DNA of 64,000 nt from Marasmius tenuissimus (GCA_029532415.1 JAQOTA010000020.1:682001-746000), one strand, 5' to 3'. Positions 1 to 12,393 are shown, numbered from the stretch's first letter. Notes: generated by a model not told the origin, from the sequence alone. Made by a program: numbers and translations.

Positions 1-324
1 TCTGGCTCACCAATACCACCATCGAACGATTTTACAAAGGTCGCCCACCTCACAAAGGCAAATGCCGCCCCATCAGGAAACTATTAGGCCAACGAGACAG
101 CCCAAATGGAAGCTGTCAAACGCCGAGATAAGAATCAAACATTCACTCGGCGCGTTTTGATGCATCTTTTATATTGAATTCAATCGACTCATGTTTTCTC
201 ATGTCACTCTCGTACTCCACTCCGATGTGATTTGTTTCTTTACAAATTTGTCCAGTTCAAGGAGGAACAAGGGGTGGCTGTAGAACAGTCAACAAAAATC
301 GCGTCACTCGCCTATCCAAAAACT

Positions 325-332
325 TATAAAAG
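325..332 (+). promoter_or_regulatory. TATA box of hydrophobin gene 1
   Basis: TATAAAAG lies 77 bp upstream of the hydrophobin start codon at 409. The same arrangement, a TATA-like box about 50-80 bp before the ATG, recurs at the other hydrophobin genes. The preceding 300 bases show no gene. Confidence 0.6.
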
Positions 333-408
333 GCGGCCAGAAATCAGCATTGTTTCCTCACTCGAACACACCAGCAGTCGTCTGTTCAAGCATCCTCTTA
401 CCACTATC

Positions 409-868
409 ATGAAGTTCAGCCAGCTTTTCACCGTCTCTGCCCTCGCTACCCTTGCGGTCGCCACACCCACTGGAGGCTCCGGTGGTGGATCCGGCGGAAA
501 CTGCAACACTGGCCCTATCCAGTGCTGCAATAGCGTCACTAAGGCCAACGACCCCGCCGCTGCTGGCGTCCTCGGCCTCCTCGGTATCGTCCTCCAGGAC
601 TTGAACGTTTTGGTCGGTTTGTCATGCAGCCCCATCACTGTCATTGGCGGTGGAAACGGTGGATGGTAAGTTTGATTTTGTTTCTCGCTGACTTCGAGCG
701 GTTTTACTGAGATGCGAACTATAGCAATGCCAGCCCTGTCTGCTGCGAGAACAACTCCCATGGTATTTACCCTCTTGTGATCCCCCTGTTCGATTTTCCA
801 AGTCGCTAACCCATGTTTCCTCTTTAGGTGGCCTCATCTCCATCGGCTGCATCCCCATCAGCCTCTAA
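409..868 (+). CDS. Class I hydrophobin (gene 1 of cluster)
   Basis: Spliced model join(409..665,725..762,828..868), 111 aa. Hydrophobins are small secreted proteins that self-assemble at air-water interfaces and coat aerial hyphae and spores. Residues 1-19 form a signal peptide ([18 protein letters not shown]), followed by a Gly-rich linker. The cysteine pattern is C-X6-CC-X32-C-X13-C-X5-CC-X12-C-X5, inside the class I range. Intron 1 splits the Cys5 codon (TG|C) and intron 2 is phase 1 after the second CC pair; this layout is shared by the five related genes downstream. I chose the ATG at 409 because it begins the signal peptide; any longer reading upstream has no ATG-based support. This is the most canonical member and the likely functional type copy. 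Confidence 0.93.
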
Positions 869-896
869 ACGGCTCACCAGTCGGACTTCGGTCTAT

Positions 897-1318
897 CGTC
901 GATAGTTGCTTCATGTGTTCGGGTTAATCGTTGAGCTTTGGTTGTCGCTCGTTTATTTGTAAACTTTGAAAACCAGAATGCAATTAGGACTTGACGCGTT
1001 GTTGTTACTTAATCTTCCCTCCGTGTGATTTCGAGCGTAGACTTGGGTTCTTATTGACTCACTGCCAAGGTAGTAAGTTGACCCTCCAGAGCGGAGTTGT
1101 CCGCGACGCTTTTACGCCCATGAACGGGGATGACTGGAACGAGGGCAAGTTTCTTCTTTTCGCGATACGGAGCACCCCTCAAACACGCGTTTCCTGCTAC
1201 TCCCAAGCGTAGCTGAGAGTGCTGGTCCCGGAGGGTCGGCAACAGTGGCTGAAAACTCTGAGCCCGAGTCGGTCAAGCGTAGTCTGAGTATGTACATAAT
1301 ATATGCCCTCATAGGAAT
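897..1318. repeat. 3' flank of hydrophobin 1, duplicated at 16138-16556
   Basis: About 420 bp starting at GATAGTTGCTTCAT, directly after the hydrophobin stop, is repeated in direct orientation at 16138-16556 with roughly 85-90% identity by eye. Both copies end at the shared phrase TATGCCCTCATAGGAATC. The second copy has no hydrophobin coding exons in front of it, so it is an orphaned 3' flank. Confidence 0.75.
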
Positions 1319-3509
1319 CAAAGACCGACGGTGATAAAACACACTGAGGAGCGATTAGTGGGAGAGAAATAGAGTGCTATAAGGTGCTATGACCACAATT
1401 GAAACGATGACACAGGGAATATTCCTACTGGCATCTCTCCACAACCCTTTTCCTCCGAAAACACATACATCTTACTTCCCCTTCGTCTCCCTCCATTCTC
1501 CCACCACGTATCATGCCAGTGGGCGCCATCCACCTTCGGAACGGCAGACGAGGGCCGAGATGTGGGTACTCCCAAAATAATCCCATATCAGTACGCTCGT
1601 ACGGAGAACGGGGGCAGGCGTTATTTACCACGGTTCTCCTCAAGCATCACTATCAGGAAGTACAACAAACGGCGCTGTATCGATCGCGTGATGGGGATCA
1701 CTTGGTAGATGTGGTTCGATGGCTGGCAACCGAGGTGGTAACCTGGAAGTTTCGACGCCTGTAACGCGAGCGTCTATTATCGGATGGAAGCATGGTGACA
1801 CAATGGAGAAGGAGCTTTGCCCACATACCTGAACCTCAGAGTCCAGCCTCAAACAACAAGGGAAGTTTCTACTGGTTACTTCGTCCAACAGAATCCATAC
1901 CCGGCTTCTGGTCCAACGACGTTTATATCTTGAGTTTCCGGCCGTCTACAGTAGAATTTCACGATAGAAGAGACGGCGGACAGTTCGTGGCTTCGCCTAA
2001 ATGCAGAGATAGCAAGGCAAAGATCAGCCTTCAGTATGCCTATAACGCAAAATGAGTCGAGGAATTACTAAACTCGCCAGGTTCCTACTTCGGACATCGA
2101 CATTCACGATTACCACGTTCAGAGCACGAACCCGTTCCCGAACTTTATTCTGACGGGCAATGCTAGCATTCACCCAGGTCGATAGGCCTTTTCGTGTTCG
2201 TTTCTTCCTCTGTTTATCCGAGCACATCATGTTGGTAACATCTAATTGAGGCCGCGAAAAATGGGACGAGATCAGCATTTTGAAGCGTACACAGGATCCA
2301 CGAAATCGTCATACTGGTGAATAGCTCTGCTTTTGAGTTGCATAGAGCCAGTGTCTCAGCGTGACCATCTCAGGTTGCAGCCGTATTTCTTCTCTGCGAC
2401 AGGGCCCATCCAGCATGCAAGGATAAGTGTACTCGGTGGAGGATCCTCGACTGTAAGGCGTAAAGCACACGAACAATGTTCATTGAGTAACATGCGACTG
2501 TTGATCAAAGTTTCAGCGACGTACCTCCAGACCCTGGTAGCTTTTCCATCGTGTCACTGTGTCGGACAGATGCGTTGATGTTACAGCCTTTTGTGAAAAG
2601 TTTGACACACTTCGCGGGTTGTAGATATGGAAAAAAAGAACTCAGTGGACGTAGACGTAGACGGTGATTCCGCCCATTCGGCGGATGTCTCAAAAGTTCT
2701 TCCGGAGAGAGAGAAGTGGGTTCGCGGGATGGTTGCAGCATGCAGATGGCTTTAGACGTGTTTGATGTGGCTATGGAGATGTTTGATGTGGACTCGGAGG
2801 TGTTTGAGGTGGATCCAGAGATGTCGGGGATGGACTCGGAGGTGTTTAAAGCGAGTTTGCTGCCACCCGTATCTCCCCCCCTCGCTCAAATCTTCTTGAT
2901 TTATTCATCTATGTTTCTCATCTTGCCAGGTTGTGCCATCCTTTTTGCAAAGGGCTGTAACATCTCTTGCAATTCTAGGTCGAATCTGAGAAAGGTGTCT
3001 GGAGAATGTCGAGGTTGTAGGACAGCCTGAAAGTTGACAAGGGCTCCGTTGATGTTGTGATTCCTATATATCGAGCGTGGTATAACGCGCCGCCGTAAGG
3101 GCTCAACAAAGAGAGGGGTAGGATCAAACCCGTACGTTGTCGTGCTGCTCGGTGAGACTTTCTAGAAGGCAGGAAGATGTCTAGAGGAGGATCTTGTCAC
3201 CAGTGCTGAAAACGTCGATTTGTGGGCCGTGTTGTTCGTGGCGGTGTTGTGAAGAGAGACATTGTTTGGCCCACAAGGCACCGAATAACCCGGACCTGGA
3301 CCGGCAGGCATCCTCAAAGTTACATACCACCACGTTCTCAGCATCAACAAACAGGCCCGTATCCGCACTTCAGCGAATTAGAACAGGCCAACTTCTTTCA
3401 GCCGATTTCGACCACCATCACAAAACCTTGCGCGTACTCACTTACCACTTCGCGTGTCTGCTGTATAGGATGACTGGCGGGATATCTGTGGAGGTCAACG
3501 AGATTCGAG
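1319..3509. other. Intergenic region with decayed duplicated sequence
   Basis: I see no intact gene. Pieces resemble other intergenic stretches of the window. The phrase GTGAAGAGAGACATTGTTTGG near 3250 recurs in diverged form near 21910, 27920 and 34420. A short tandem repeat at about 2745-2860 (unit near GAGGTGTTTGATGTGGACTC) recurs at about 21645-21740. Translated on the - strand the repeat gives Ser-Glu-Ser-Thr-Pro-Asn units, but without a surrounding open frame. It is best read as remains of a multicopy gene or element now decayed. Confidence 0.45.
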
Positions 3510-4740
3510 ATCCTTTCTCATTATATTTCCTTTTGGTGGAGAGTCGCACGAGTTCTGGGGGGCTTCGAATCCAATATTAACCAACACCAAGGCTCGGCAT
3601 TGGAGGGGCCCTCGTTGTCTGGGTCTTTGAGCTGGCTGTCCCATGGACCCTCAGCACAGCTCACGAGTCTCAGGGATTGAAATCGTTGATTTTTACACCA
3701 AGGAGCTGTCCCCGAAAGCAAGAACATGTTCTGCCTTCGTTGATCTTGTCGACGCTCCGGTCTTTGATCTTCGAAACGCGAGTCGAGCAGTGTATCTACT
3801 CTTCACGCCCATTTCAGATGAGACCCTTGCTCCGTTCCAGTGCCGAGACATCCAAAAAGGGTCACGGGAGCCAAAGAGTGCAGTGAAGAACAACGAAACT
3901 GACTTCAAAACGAAACAAGGAGCTTTAGACCTTGACCATTGTACTGACGGTGGTACTTTAGACTGCCCGGCCTCGTGGCTACCAAGATAGAGTTCAAGCG
4001 GGTACTGTACTCTGCTTAGTACCCGTATCTGCTGCTGAAGCGAGGAAGGGGAGGCGCTTTTTTCGGTGTAATGTAGAATTCAACTTTCAAGTTTTGACAC
4101 CACGCTATGGCCTATATGCACCCTTGCATTGATGGGACCGAATCGAACAAGTACCAGATAGGTTGGTCTGACAGAGCTATGGTCACTGGTGCTATTGCGG
4201 GGCCACCACGCCATAGTCAGAGTCTAACAACAAACCAATGGACGAAAGGCAGACAAGGTTGCTGCTAACCTTCTTGAGGTGAACCAGCTTCATCTGCACA
4301 ACAGTCAAACCCAGGGAACCGTCGAAATGGAGCTGACTTCCGATGGGTGTGGCTGCGGTCTCAAGTGGCATTAATGCAATTCTGAACGTATTGGGACGTC
4401 TCCAATATATTTGGAGGAAGTTAGCGCAATGATTCAGCGCAATGATCCATATCTATGAATAGGTGAGCCTCTATAGCTAGCACCGATTGCCAGGATAGCT
4501 GTCACTTCCTACGTCGTCCCCATTCGCCGCCTTCCCCTAAGTATTTGATTGCCCTGAGACATATGTCATTCTCACAGTAGTCCCACAACGCCCTATCTCT
4601 GACACCTAGTTACAAATCAATCATTCCACGATTTAAGCCAAACCACGTCTGTGGAAATTATCACGATGTCTAGCTCGCCTTATGCTCGATAGTGGCTCGC
4701 GATCGGACAATTGTCCGCTCCTTGCCCGCAGGGAACTGTT

Positions 4741-4746
4741 TATAAG
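4741..4746 (+). promoter_or_regulatory. TATA box of miniature hydrophobin gene 2
   Basis: TATAAG lies 72 bp upstream of the ATG at 4813. The same box, TATAAG near 18798, precedes the paralogue at 18871 at the same distance. Confidence 0.5.
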
Positions 4747-4812
4747 GGTGGACAATACTGCTCTGAACTACATCGCACCCACTACAAGCGACAATTTCCA
4801 AGTATCCCTAGT

Positions 4813-5201
4813 ATGAAACTCAACTTTGCTCTCTTTACGCCCGTCCTTCTCTCTACCTTGGTTGCAGCCATACCCGCCAACCTTCAGCCGAGGGCAAGTT
4901 GCAGACCCGATGAAGATGGTGTTTGCTGCATATCTCTCAACGGCAGGACCGGGGAAGTGTGTTACCTTGCCTCGTTGGATGATAACTGGTGAGTGCTTTG
5001 GACACTTATCCTCATCAAAAATAGATACGCTACTTACCCGATGGTACTTGCTATGCAGTAGTTACATCAAGGCGTGCTGCGACAATGTTTTCCTTAGTAA
5101 GCCTTAAGCTCAACTGAATCCTGTTTCGGGACCCTTTGACAACCTTCGTTATTTCAGTTGCGATCGACAAGAAGGCACGAGGCTGTACTTATATAGAATG
5201 A
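4813..5201 (+). CDS. Miniature hydrophobin-like protein (gene 2)
   Basis: Spliced model join(4813..4988,5059..5096,5158..5201), 85 aa. A signal peptide (MKLNFALFTPVLLSTLVAA) precedes a short pro-like stretch ending PRASC. All eight cysteines are present: C-X7-CC-X10-C-X9-C-X5-CC-X14-C-X4. The order is that of hydrophobins, but the Cys3-Cys4 loop is 10 residues, whereas class I has about 19-39. Class II has about 11 there but different spacing elsewhere. Intron 1 splits the Cys5 codon (TG|T) and intron 2 is phase 1, exactly as in gene 1. The nearest paralogue is the gene at 18871. It is probably a secreted surface protein; whether it assembles like a normal hydrophobin is unknown. Confidence 0.8.
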
Positions 5202-6255
5202 ATAACTGAATTATTTCATCCTTGTCTAGTCATAGGCTCATAGTCGCCTCTAGATTGACCCCTCTACTAGTTTGATGTCAATGTGGACTATTACTGTAAC
5301 TCGCAACTTTTACGGGCAAAGCGCCGATAGTGTAGAAATCCTCATAAAAATTCATCAACGTTCAGCGATATCAAACATAGTGAGGAAAATCTGAGATGAA
5401 GAGACACAAAAACAGAGGGGTTGCTACATGAAAGCTTTGAGCCCCCCCTCCCCCCATAATATAATAATCCGGGAGCCCTCTGATCCAGAAGTGGGTCCAA
5501 AAGCCATGAAAAGGATTCTGCTTGACACTTACCTACTCTCACTAAAAACACAGCCATGCGGGGTCCAACCAGTGAGCCGGCACCGGTTGCAAACGGTCTT
5601 GAGTGGCTATTTTCAATGAGGATGTGTATGGTAGGGTATCTTCCACCTTGAGGGATGTTAAAAAGTCCAAGAGTACACACCAGTTCAGTTGGTCTATAAG
5701 AAAAATCCGAGTGTATTAGACCATGCGAGGTCAAGAATCACCTTCCTTCATCACTCAGCTTAGGGTAGGAACATGCGATTCTCTACCGACATGGGGCCCA
5801 AATCGACATACCAACGTACCATTCCAAGATTCATTCCCTGTATGTATGAAAAACAGGGACTTTTGTTTGGTTTTGTGCACTGACACCCTGACCACGACCG
5901 CCACATGCTTCAGTTTTATTCCATTCTTCACCTTTCTTTTGCACACATTTGTCAAGCCCAAGATCGGTCTTACTTGCTCCATCTTCATTCTTCGCTGTCT
6001 TTCTCGCACAATTGTACAGTCTGTTCTGTGATCTGAGTCATCTTCTAGTAGGGTCGTTATTTTGACAAGTCAACTCATGGATCACATACCTGACTCGCGC
6101 CCGTATGCCTTCGTGAATAAGCCTTACCATCCATCTACTTTACTAGCAGTGGTCTCAAGTACAAAATGGACCGGAATTAAATTGAGATATCTTGATCAAC
6201 TCGAGTATTAGTTTGCGCCAAATCAACACAATGAGACCTCTGCTTCTGTTCCCCA
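5202..6255. other. Intergenic part of duplication copy A
   Basis: I find no supportable gene. The stretch parallels 19595-19790 and 21100-22790 of copy B, including the phrase GGGTAGGGTATCTTC near 5630 that recurs near 21126 and, diverged, near 27420. It ends at the target site of the copia insertion. Confidence 0.5.
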
Positions 6256-6576
6256 TGATGAGCCAGCATGACACCTGGTGCAGAGGACTACAACATGGCT
6301 ACACTACTACTTACCAGAGAGGAGTTGAGAAAGGTAGAGGCAAGACGTAGAAGCTCAAGCACACTGTAGATTCAGGTAGAGAACTACGAGCTTATATACA
6401 TGAAGATACAATAGAACTACCATATAAGGACGACAATAGAAATTGTACAAATGAGTATAGTGAACAATGAAGAATAGAACAATAGCAAATGAATTGTCCC
6501 ACATAATACAATGGCGGGAAGAGTGAACCAGGACTTCAGATATACTGGGATCTAATAATAGTCCATGGATTCAACA
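6256..6576 (-). repeat. 3' LTR of copia family A
   Basis: 321 bp, the same length as the partner at 13592-13912, with scattered point differences visible by eye. On the - strand it begins TGTTGAATCC. The match CATGTATATAAGC on the - strand contains a TATA box for the element. Confidence 0.9.
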
Positions 6577-6639
6577 CACCCCCTCGCTAAGTGCAGCTGA
6601 AAAGCACATCTGAGCGAATCAAGTGGACGAATAGAATTC

Positions 6640-9064
6640 AAGTCCAAGGTGATCGTAAGAACTTCTCATGTCCAAGACTCTTTGTAAACATGTCTGCGGG
6701 ATTATAGACTCCTTCAATGAAGAACAATTTGACTTTGCCATCTTCAACACACAAATGAATATAATGAAATCAAATATTGATGTGCTTGGTTCAGCATTCT
6801 TGAACCGGGTTAGATGCAATGAAAATAGAGCCTTGATTGTCTCTGCAGATTGAAATAGGACCCAAGTCGATTCCAAGTTCAGAGAGTAGCGATCTTATCC
6901 AGGAAGCTTGACGACTGCAATCTGACAGTGCCATATACTCAGCCTCATTGGAAGAAAGTGCTACAGTCTTCTGGGCATGTGATTGCCACAAAAAGATGCC
7001 GCCTGCTAACTTGAAGAAGTAGCCAGTAATCGAATGGCGTTTGATGGGATTGGCAGCCCAATCCGAGTCTGTGAATGCAAGAAGACCTCCATCAGAGTCA
7101 CCATTGTAGACAAGTGAATAATCTGATGTGCCAGCAAGATAGCGGCAGATATACAGTGCTTTATTGAGGTGTTCCTTTGTTGGATTAGAAGAGAACTGGG
7201 AAAGCTTTGTAACTGCATAGGCAATATTAGGATGTGTACCCAGCATAATGTACAGAAGCAATCCAATCACAGACTGGAATTTGGAGTGAATGGCAGGATT
7301 GACTGGACCATTGTTGCAAGTTGGCACATAGCCAGCAGGTAAGGGTGTTGGAGCACCTTTCGCATTCTGCATTCCAAAACGTTCAAGGACTTTCTTCAGA
7401 TATTCCATCTGGTCAGTCATGATTTTGTTGCCTTCGCAACGAATGCTCATGTGAAGAAACTTGCTAGCATTGCCCATATCACGGCATTCCCATCAAGCCA
7501 TGAACTCAGCTTTCTTCTTGTCAACAAAAGCTTTGTTAGGACCCATGAAGAGTGCATCGTCAACGTAAATGATTGCATACACAACCTCACCACTCTTAGG
7601 ATCTTTGCAGATGAAGAGTCCAGCATCAGAAGTCAAGTGTTTGAAGCCTAATACTTCCATAGACAAGCTGAGGGTTTGCCACCACTCAAGGGCAGCTTGC
7701 TTCAGTCCATATAATGCACAACACAGGCGTAATACCTTATGTTCTTGGCCCTTGACCTTGAAGCCTTTGGGTTGCTCCATGTAAATTTCTTCAACAAGAT
7801 CGCCATAAAGGAAGGCGTTCTTAACATCAACAGAGGTGATGTACCAGTTCTTGAGAGCTGCGAGAGCAAGCATCATACGAACAGTTTCATAAAGAACAAC
7901 TGGTGAGAAGATCTCATCAAAGTCAACTCCTTCGACTTGAGAGAAACCCTTAGCAACAAGTCTCGCTTTCTTGTGACCATTCGACTTAACATCGAAGACC
8001 CATCTATTTTTGATGGCTTTGCGACCTTTAGGCAAGTCACAGGGTTTGAAGACCTTGCACTTACAAAGTGCCTCAAGTTCTTTGTAGCAAGCGTTCTTCC
8101 ATTCCTTCTGTTGCTCGACAGGCAACTTTATAATATTGCGGAGTGTCCACTCTCTGATGTTAGAGAAATCAGGAGTATTGGACATTGGAAGCGAATCGTG
8201 AACTGAAATGGCATTGTTCAACAGGTAAATCACGAATCCTACTCCCCCTTCTTGGATAAGTCTTTCGACTACGCTTTCTTCCTCACGCAACTCAGTGCTT
8301 CCACTGGGTTCTGGAGCAGGCGGAGGTGGAAGTGGGCCAGGAATCCCCTTTTTACCACTTTTGCCTTTCCTAGATTGCAAAGAGCTAGGACGATCAACTG
8401 GATGCGAAGGTTCTTTGTCTCCAGTGATGTTTCTCCAAGTATTCTTATTCTCCAAGTCGTGAATAATATCTGAGGGTTTATTTGGGTTCCGCTTTTCCCC
8501 AAATATATTTCCAGGTTGTGTTGTACCCTTCTGCTGCCTCGAAGACCGGTGTGGACCATCCGCTGCTGGTGCAGGTGGAGGAACAGCAGGTTTGCCTGGA
8601 GGCATCGGAGGACCAGATTGAGGGAGTGGCACATCCCCTGGCACAGGGCCACCTGCAGGTTCGTCAACCTGAGGTTCTGATCTCTTAGAAGGTTCGGAGC
8701 AACGTCTGAGATCTGGGAATGGAGTATCGTCCCATCCGTCATCAGAGTCTTCATCTTCTGAAGGAATGTTGGGATTTTCACCCAATATAAATGGTTCACT
8801 ACCGACAGGTGTAAAGCCACGAGTTTTGGCATCAGGACACTTGTTGTATAGCGTCTCATTGAACAGTGCAGTGCTACCTTCGAATATGGAATTATTACTT
8901 CTTATGAACTGGAAGCCTTTCATCCCGTCTTGGTAGCCGATGAATGTCATCAACTCGCTGCAAGGAGCAAGCTTATTCTTCCTACAATCTTCAGGAATGA
9001 GGATGTAGGCTGCACAACCCATAACTCGGAGATGTGAAACATCAGGTCCTTCGCTGTAAAGCAT
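6640..9064 (-). pseudogene. copia family A pol, RT-RNase H part (broken)
   Basis: This is the 3' part of the polyprotein pseudogene. Visible motifs are RWVFDVKSNG and KGFSQVEGVDFDEIFSPVV in the reverse transcriptase, the catalytic IIYVDDALF, and the RNase H signatures FTDSDWA, SSNEAEYMAL and RDNQGS, ending near PADMFTK. Stops TGA interrupt the frame at 9077-9079 (upstream edge), 7493-7495 and 6791-6793. The last lies where the family normally reads an Arg codon, consistent with CGA to TGA change. The long Pro-rich stretch between integrase and reverse transcriptase (about 8270-8760) is typical of the linker in copia polyproteins. Confidence 0.9.
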
Positions 9065-9076
9065 TTCAAGTGGAGT

Positions 9077-9445
9077 TCACCAGCTCAAACGTTGCACAGG
9101 AGTGTGGTTGTAGAGGTGGACGGCGTGCACATGGCAGAATTCCCACCAGGACTGAGGCATACAAGCTTCAAAGCAAAGAGCTTCAGCCTTTTCATGAATA
9201 GTCCTGTTGAATCGTTCAGCACGACCGTTTTGTTGTGGTGTGTACAGTATGCTTTGATCCCTTTGGATCCCATACTCTTTCAGTACTGCATCGACCTTAT
9301 CTCCTTTGTACTCTCCCCCTTCATCAGACATCCAGGTCTTGACGACAGTATTGAACTGTGTCTTGACCATAGTAAGGAAGTCCCTTAAAGCGGGTACTGC
9401 TTCGTCTTTCGTCTTGAGCTTGGAGGTCCAAACATAGGACGTGCA
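9077..9445 (-). pseudogene. copia family A integrase core fragment
   Basis: On the - strand this encodes WTSKLKTKDEAVPALRDF, then MSDEGGEYKGD (second catalytic Asp region) and PQQNGRAERFNRTIHEKAEA (catalytic Glu region), the copia DDE integrase core. The upstream portion continues beyond the solo LTR insertion, at 9907-9969 on the - strand. A TGA at 9077 ends the frame before the remaining integrase. Confidence 0.88.
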
Positions 9446-9901
9446 TGTTGAGCCAGCATAGTTAAAGTGCACAGTGGGTATAACGAAGTAAACCTCACAT
9501 GGGTAATACACAGAGTGTTCTTGTAGACTTGAGATGCTTGTGAAGAGGTGATAATCGAGTAGATTGTCCTAAGGCTTAAAGCCTTGGAATACCAGCTTTT
9601 ATACACAAGTTTCTGTACATGTAAGAGTAATTACAATACTATGAAACTACTACTAGAAGTAGGTATTTAGCCAATACTAATGAGTCTTTCGTCCGTTGTG
9701 CCTCGCACTTTGGACTATAAGCATCATACTTGATGTAACTACATACGTAGAAGATATCTACAGTGTCATTTGTGAAGCAATAACTACGTAGATACATTCT
9801 TGCATGAGAGTGCAAGTGTTCCTAGAGACGTAGCTCTATAAATAGTGTGACGCGTAAACAACACGTCAATATATATCACATGATATCCATCATGTTCAAC
9901 A
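9446..9901 (-). mobile_element. Solo LTR of copia family B nested in family A element
   Basis: 456 bp related to the 519-bp LTRs at 47554 and 56205 but diverged and shorter. On the + strand it starts TGTTGAGCCAGCAT and ends CATGTTCAACA. A perfect 5-bp target duplication GTGCA flanks it (9441-9445 and 9902-9906). It interrupts the integrase reading frame of the host element, so it inserted after that element and then lost its interior by LTR-LTR recombination. Confidence 0.9.
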
Positions 9902-9965
9902 GTGCAGTTATCGAGAAAAGAGATGTAGTACTTGTATCGGTGATACGATTCAGCCGGGTACAACT

Positions 9966-12393
9966 TCAAATCCGAATGTATGTGTTCAAACAGTTTAGAA
10001 GCTTTAGTAGTAGAGTTGGGAACAATTTTTCATGCATCTTGCCTTCAGCACAACCATGACACAGAGGTGTCTTCTTAGTAGGCATCTTAAGGTCAAGTGG
10101 GAAACCTTGCATATGTTTCCGAGCTTTGTTCAGGGCTTTATCCGATGGATGCCCAAAGCGTCTGTGCTCAATATTGTAGTCGATGTTGTAAACGACCGAC
10201 TTGGCCATTAAAACCTCAGCAGATGCTTTCCACGAGTGTACCCAATAAATGGTTTGACCAGGCATATGAGGGTAGGAAACAAGCGACTGTCGTCGCTGTG
10301 ATGAGTAGAACGCTAACTTCTTCGCGTTTCCACAAATTGATAGACCATTTTGAAGGAACTCTCCCAATTGCGGTATGTAATAGACAGGATAGAGACACGA
10401 AACATGCTCAGTAAGTTTCCTGTCATGTCCTTCAACGTTATGCTTAATGAAGACTGTGCCTTTACCCTTGATTTGTATAGGGTTGCCCTTATTCGCAGTA
10501 TTTACAATAGGACCATCAAGTGATTCATATTCAGTGAAGTCATTCATATTGTTTGTGAAATGAGACAAGGCACCAGAATCAAGGAGCCAACCCTGTGCGT
10601 TGTTCACACTTTTCTTTCCCTTGCACTGAGTACAACCCACAAAGTGGGTGGAAATAGCATTGCAATATGATACAAGTGATGCCAGATCACTACAACTACA
10701 ATGCGAACTACTGATACCAACTAGTTGTGAGCATCGCTGTAAGGTTGCATCAGATTGGGAAAGCAGGTCAAGATAAGGGACTTGCCTGTCATCGTGGAAC
10801 GATCCAAGAGAAACGTCATCTGGGACGTCCTCTACTCCTGCAGCTTCGGCAATGTCGTTGTCAACATCATTACCAAATAGAGAAGTCATATCGTCCATAC
10901 CATTGTCAGATCCCCAGTCCATTTCTACATCTTCATCAGGATCAGTGCTGCGAGCACATTTAGAAGAAGTAGAAGAAGGACATCCAGCTCCTTCATCTTC
11001 CGAATCGTCCTCCAGAACTCGCTTGGACGAGGAACCAGGCTTCGAGATACGATCCTGGAGCGAACGATTGGCAGCAGACGTGACGATCTGTTTGAATGGT
11101 TTGAGATGCCACGCTGTCTTAGGGACACCAAGTCTGTCAGCAAGTGAATGTGCTTCATGTACATCATCAAATACTGACTCGGATGGCTTGAAGCCGGTGA
11201 AGGACTGCATGGCAGCCGGATTCTTCTTGACAGCGGGAGCAACAGTGCTGTCACAAGACTTGTCCCAGTGACCAGTGAAGTGCGCTGGGGGCGGTGATCC
11301 CCTAGCACGGCTAGGAGGAACGCTGGCAATCTCGGTGCGCAAGGAGTTGTTGACTGCGTTCAACGCAATACGTTCCCTGCGGTCAGTGATCAAGGAGTAA
11401 GGACGGACAGGAGGAGGGGAAGTGACGACGGATGCATAGGATGCAAGATGGGAGTGACCATGAGACCGATTGTTACCGCTGTTTCCGCCAGTATTGGCGG
11501 GACCCTGGTGCTGATTGATACCACCATGGGTACCATGCTGCTGCTGCTTCCTCTTCTTACCCTTGTTCTGGTTCAAAGATTGGCGTTGCTGCTGCTGCTG
11601 TGGTGGGCGAGTGTTGGTCTGCTGCTGGCATCCACGCTGCTGATGTTGCTGCTGTGGGCGCTGCTGCTGACCAAATGATGGTTCACGATTACCAGCACAC
11701 TTCACCGCAGAGAGGCGGTTGGTGAGCTGTGGGTTCTGGTGTTCGTACTCAACCATGATCGCATCATAAACTTTTGAAACGGTGATGCAATCTTCATCCT
11801 CAGGATCCCTAACATAGTCATGAAGGGATTTGGATGAGGCAGCGTCCCATTCAGGAGGAATAGCGGCAATGAGCAAGAGGGATTTGATCAACTTGGGGAG
11901 AACCACTCCAACCTTGGAGAGTCACTCGATGTAGGACTTGGCGATGCCGGCTTGGGGATGAGAGGTGGTAAGTCTGAAAGAGACGAGTTTAACAAAGTCG
12001 CCATGGATGGCAGACAAAGTGGGCTCGCCGTAGGTGAGGTTCAGCTGTTCCCAAGCTTTTTCGGTGTTCATGTCCTTGATCGGATCAAAGACCTCCTTGG
12101 TGGTGATCTGGATGATTCCCATGAGCTGGAGATCTTTCTTGTCCCAAGCAAGACTTTCCTTGACCCAGGCAGTGTGGCATGTGCTCCTCAGGAGGGACGG
12201 TGGCACGGGTAACAGGAGTAACCCCTGCAGGGCTAGTCACAGTGCCAAGGGGCATGGAGGGACATGGTTCTTGGCCAGTGAGATGACCATAAAGACCTTG
12301 GGTCTTGCACACAGCTTCCATCTCGCTGTAGTAGGTCTGTTTGAAGTTGGTGCCGTCAGGGCGACCAGAGAAGTATTTCTTAACGTCAAACAT
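9966..12393 (-). pseudogene. copia family A gag, nucleocapsid-like region and protease (broken)
   Basis: The likely start is the ATG at 12391-12393 (MFDVKKYFSG). The frame shifts near 12180, then reads AWDKKDLQLMGIIQ, a copia Gag sequence, to a TGA at 11922, then continues in the same frame. There follow a Gln/Asn-rich stretch (about 11440-11690, CAG/CAA repeats), a long spacer of roughly 300 residues and the protease motif GWLLDSGALSHF (about 10580). The pre-integrase motif RRFGHPSDKAL and zinc-binding HGCAEGKM follow. A frameshift near 10010 precedes the solo LTR. There is no CCHC knuckle that I can see. Confidence 0.88.

Larger units (their letters stand above)
3510..6255. repeat. Segmental duplication, copy A
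   Basis: This block matches 17566-22790 in direct order: about 1.2 kb upstream of the hydrophobin gene, the gene itself, and the downstream stretch with GTATGTATGAAAAACAGG (5837 against 22368). Copy B contains extra DNA at about 19320-19590 and 19850-21060. Copy A stops at TTCTGTTCCCC, where a copia element inserted; the matching sequence in copy B continues at 22784 into the next hydrophobin gene. Confidence 0.75.

Noticed and set aside
324..761. Antisense frame over hydrophobin gene 1
   Set aside because: Shadow of the coding strand's composition; the sense strand has the complete hydrophobin.
4711..4812. Longer N terminus for hydrophobin gene 2 upstream of the signal peptide
   Set aside because: The upstream frame has no ATG before 4813 that adds a plausible sequence and runs through the TATA box.
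8269..8859. Second - strand frame of 196 codons inside copia family A
   Set aside because: Out-of-phase shadow of the Pro-rich linker of the pol pseudogene.
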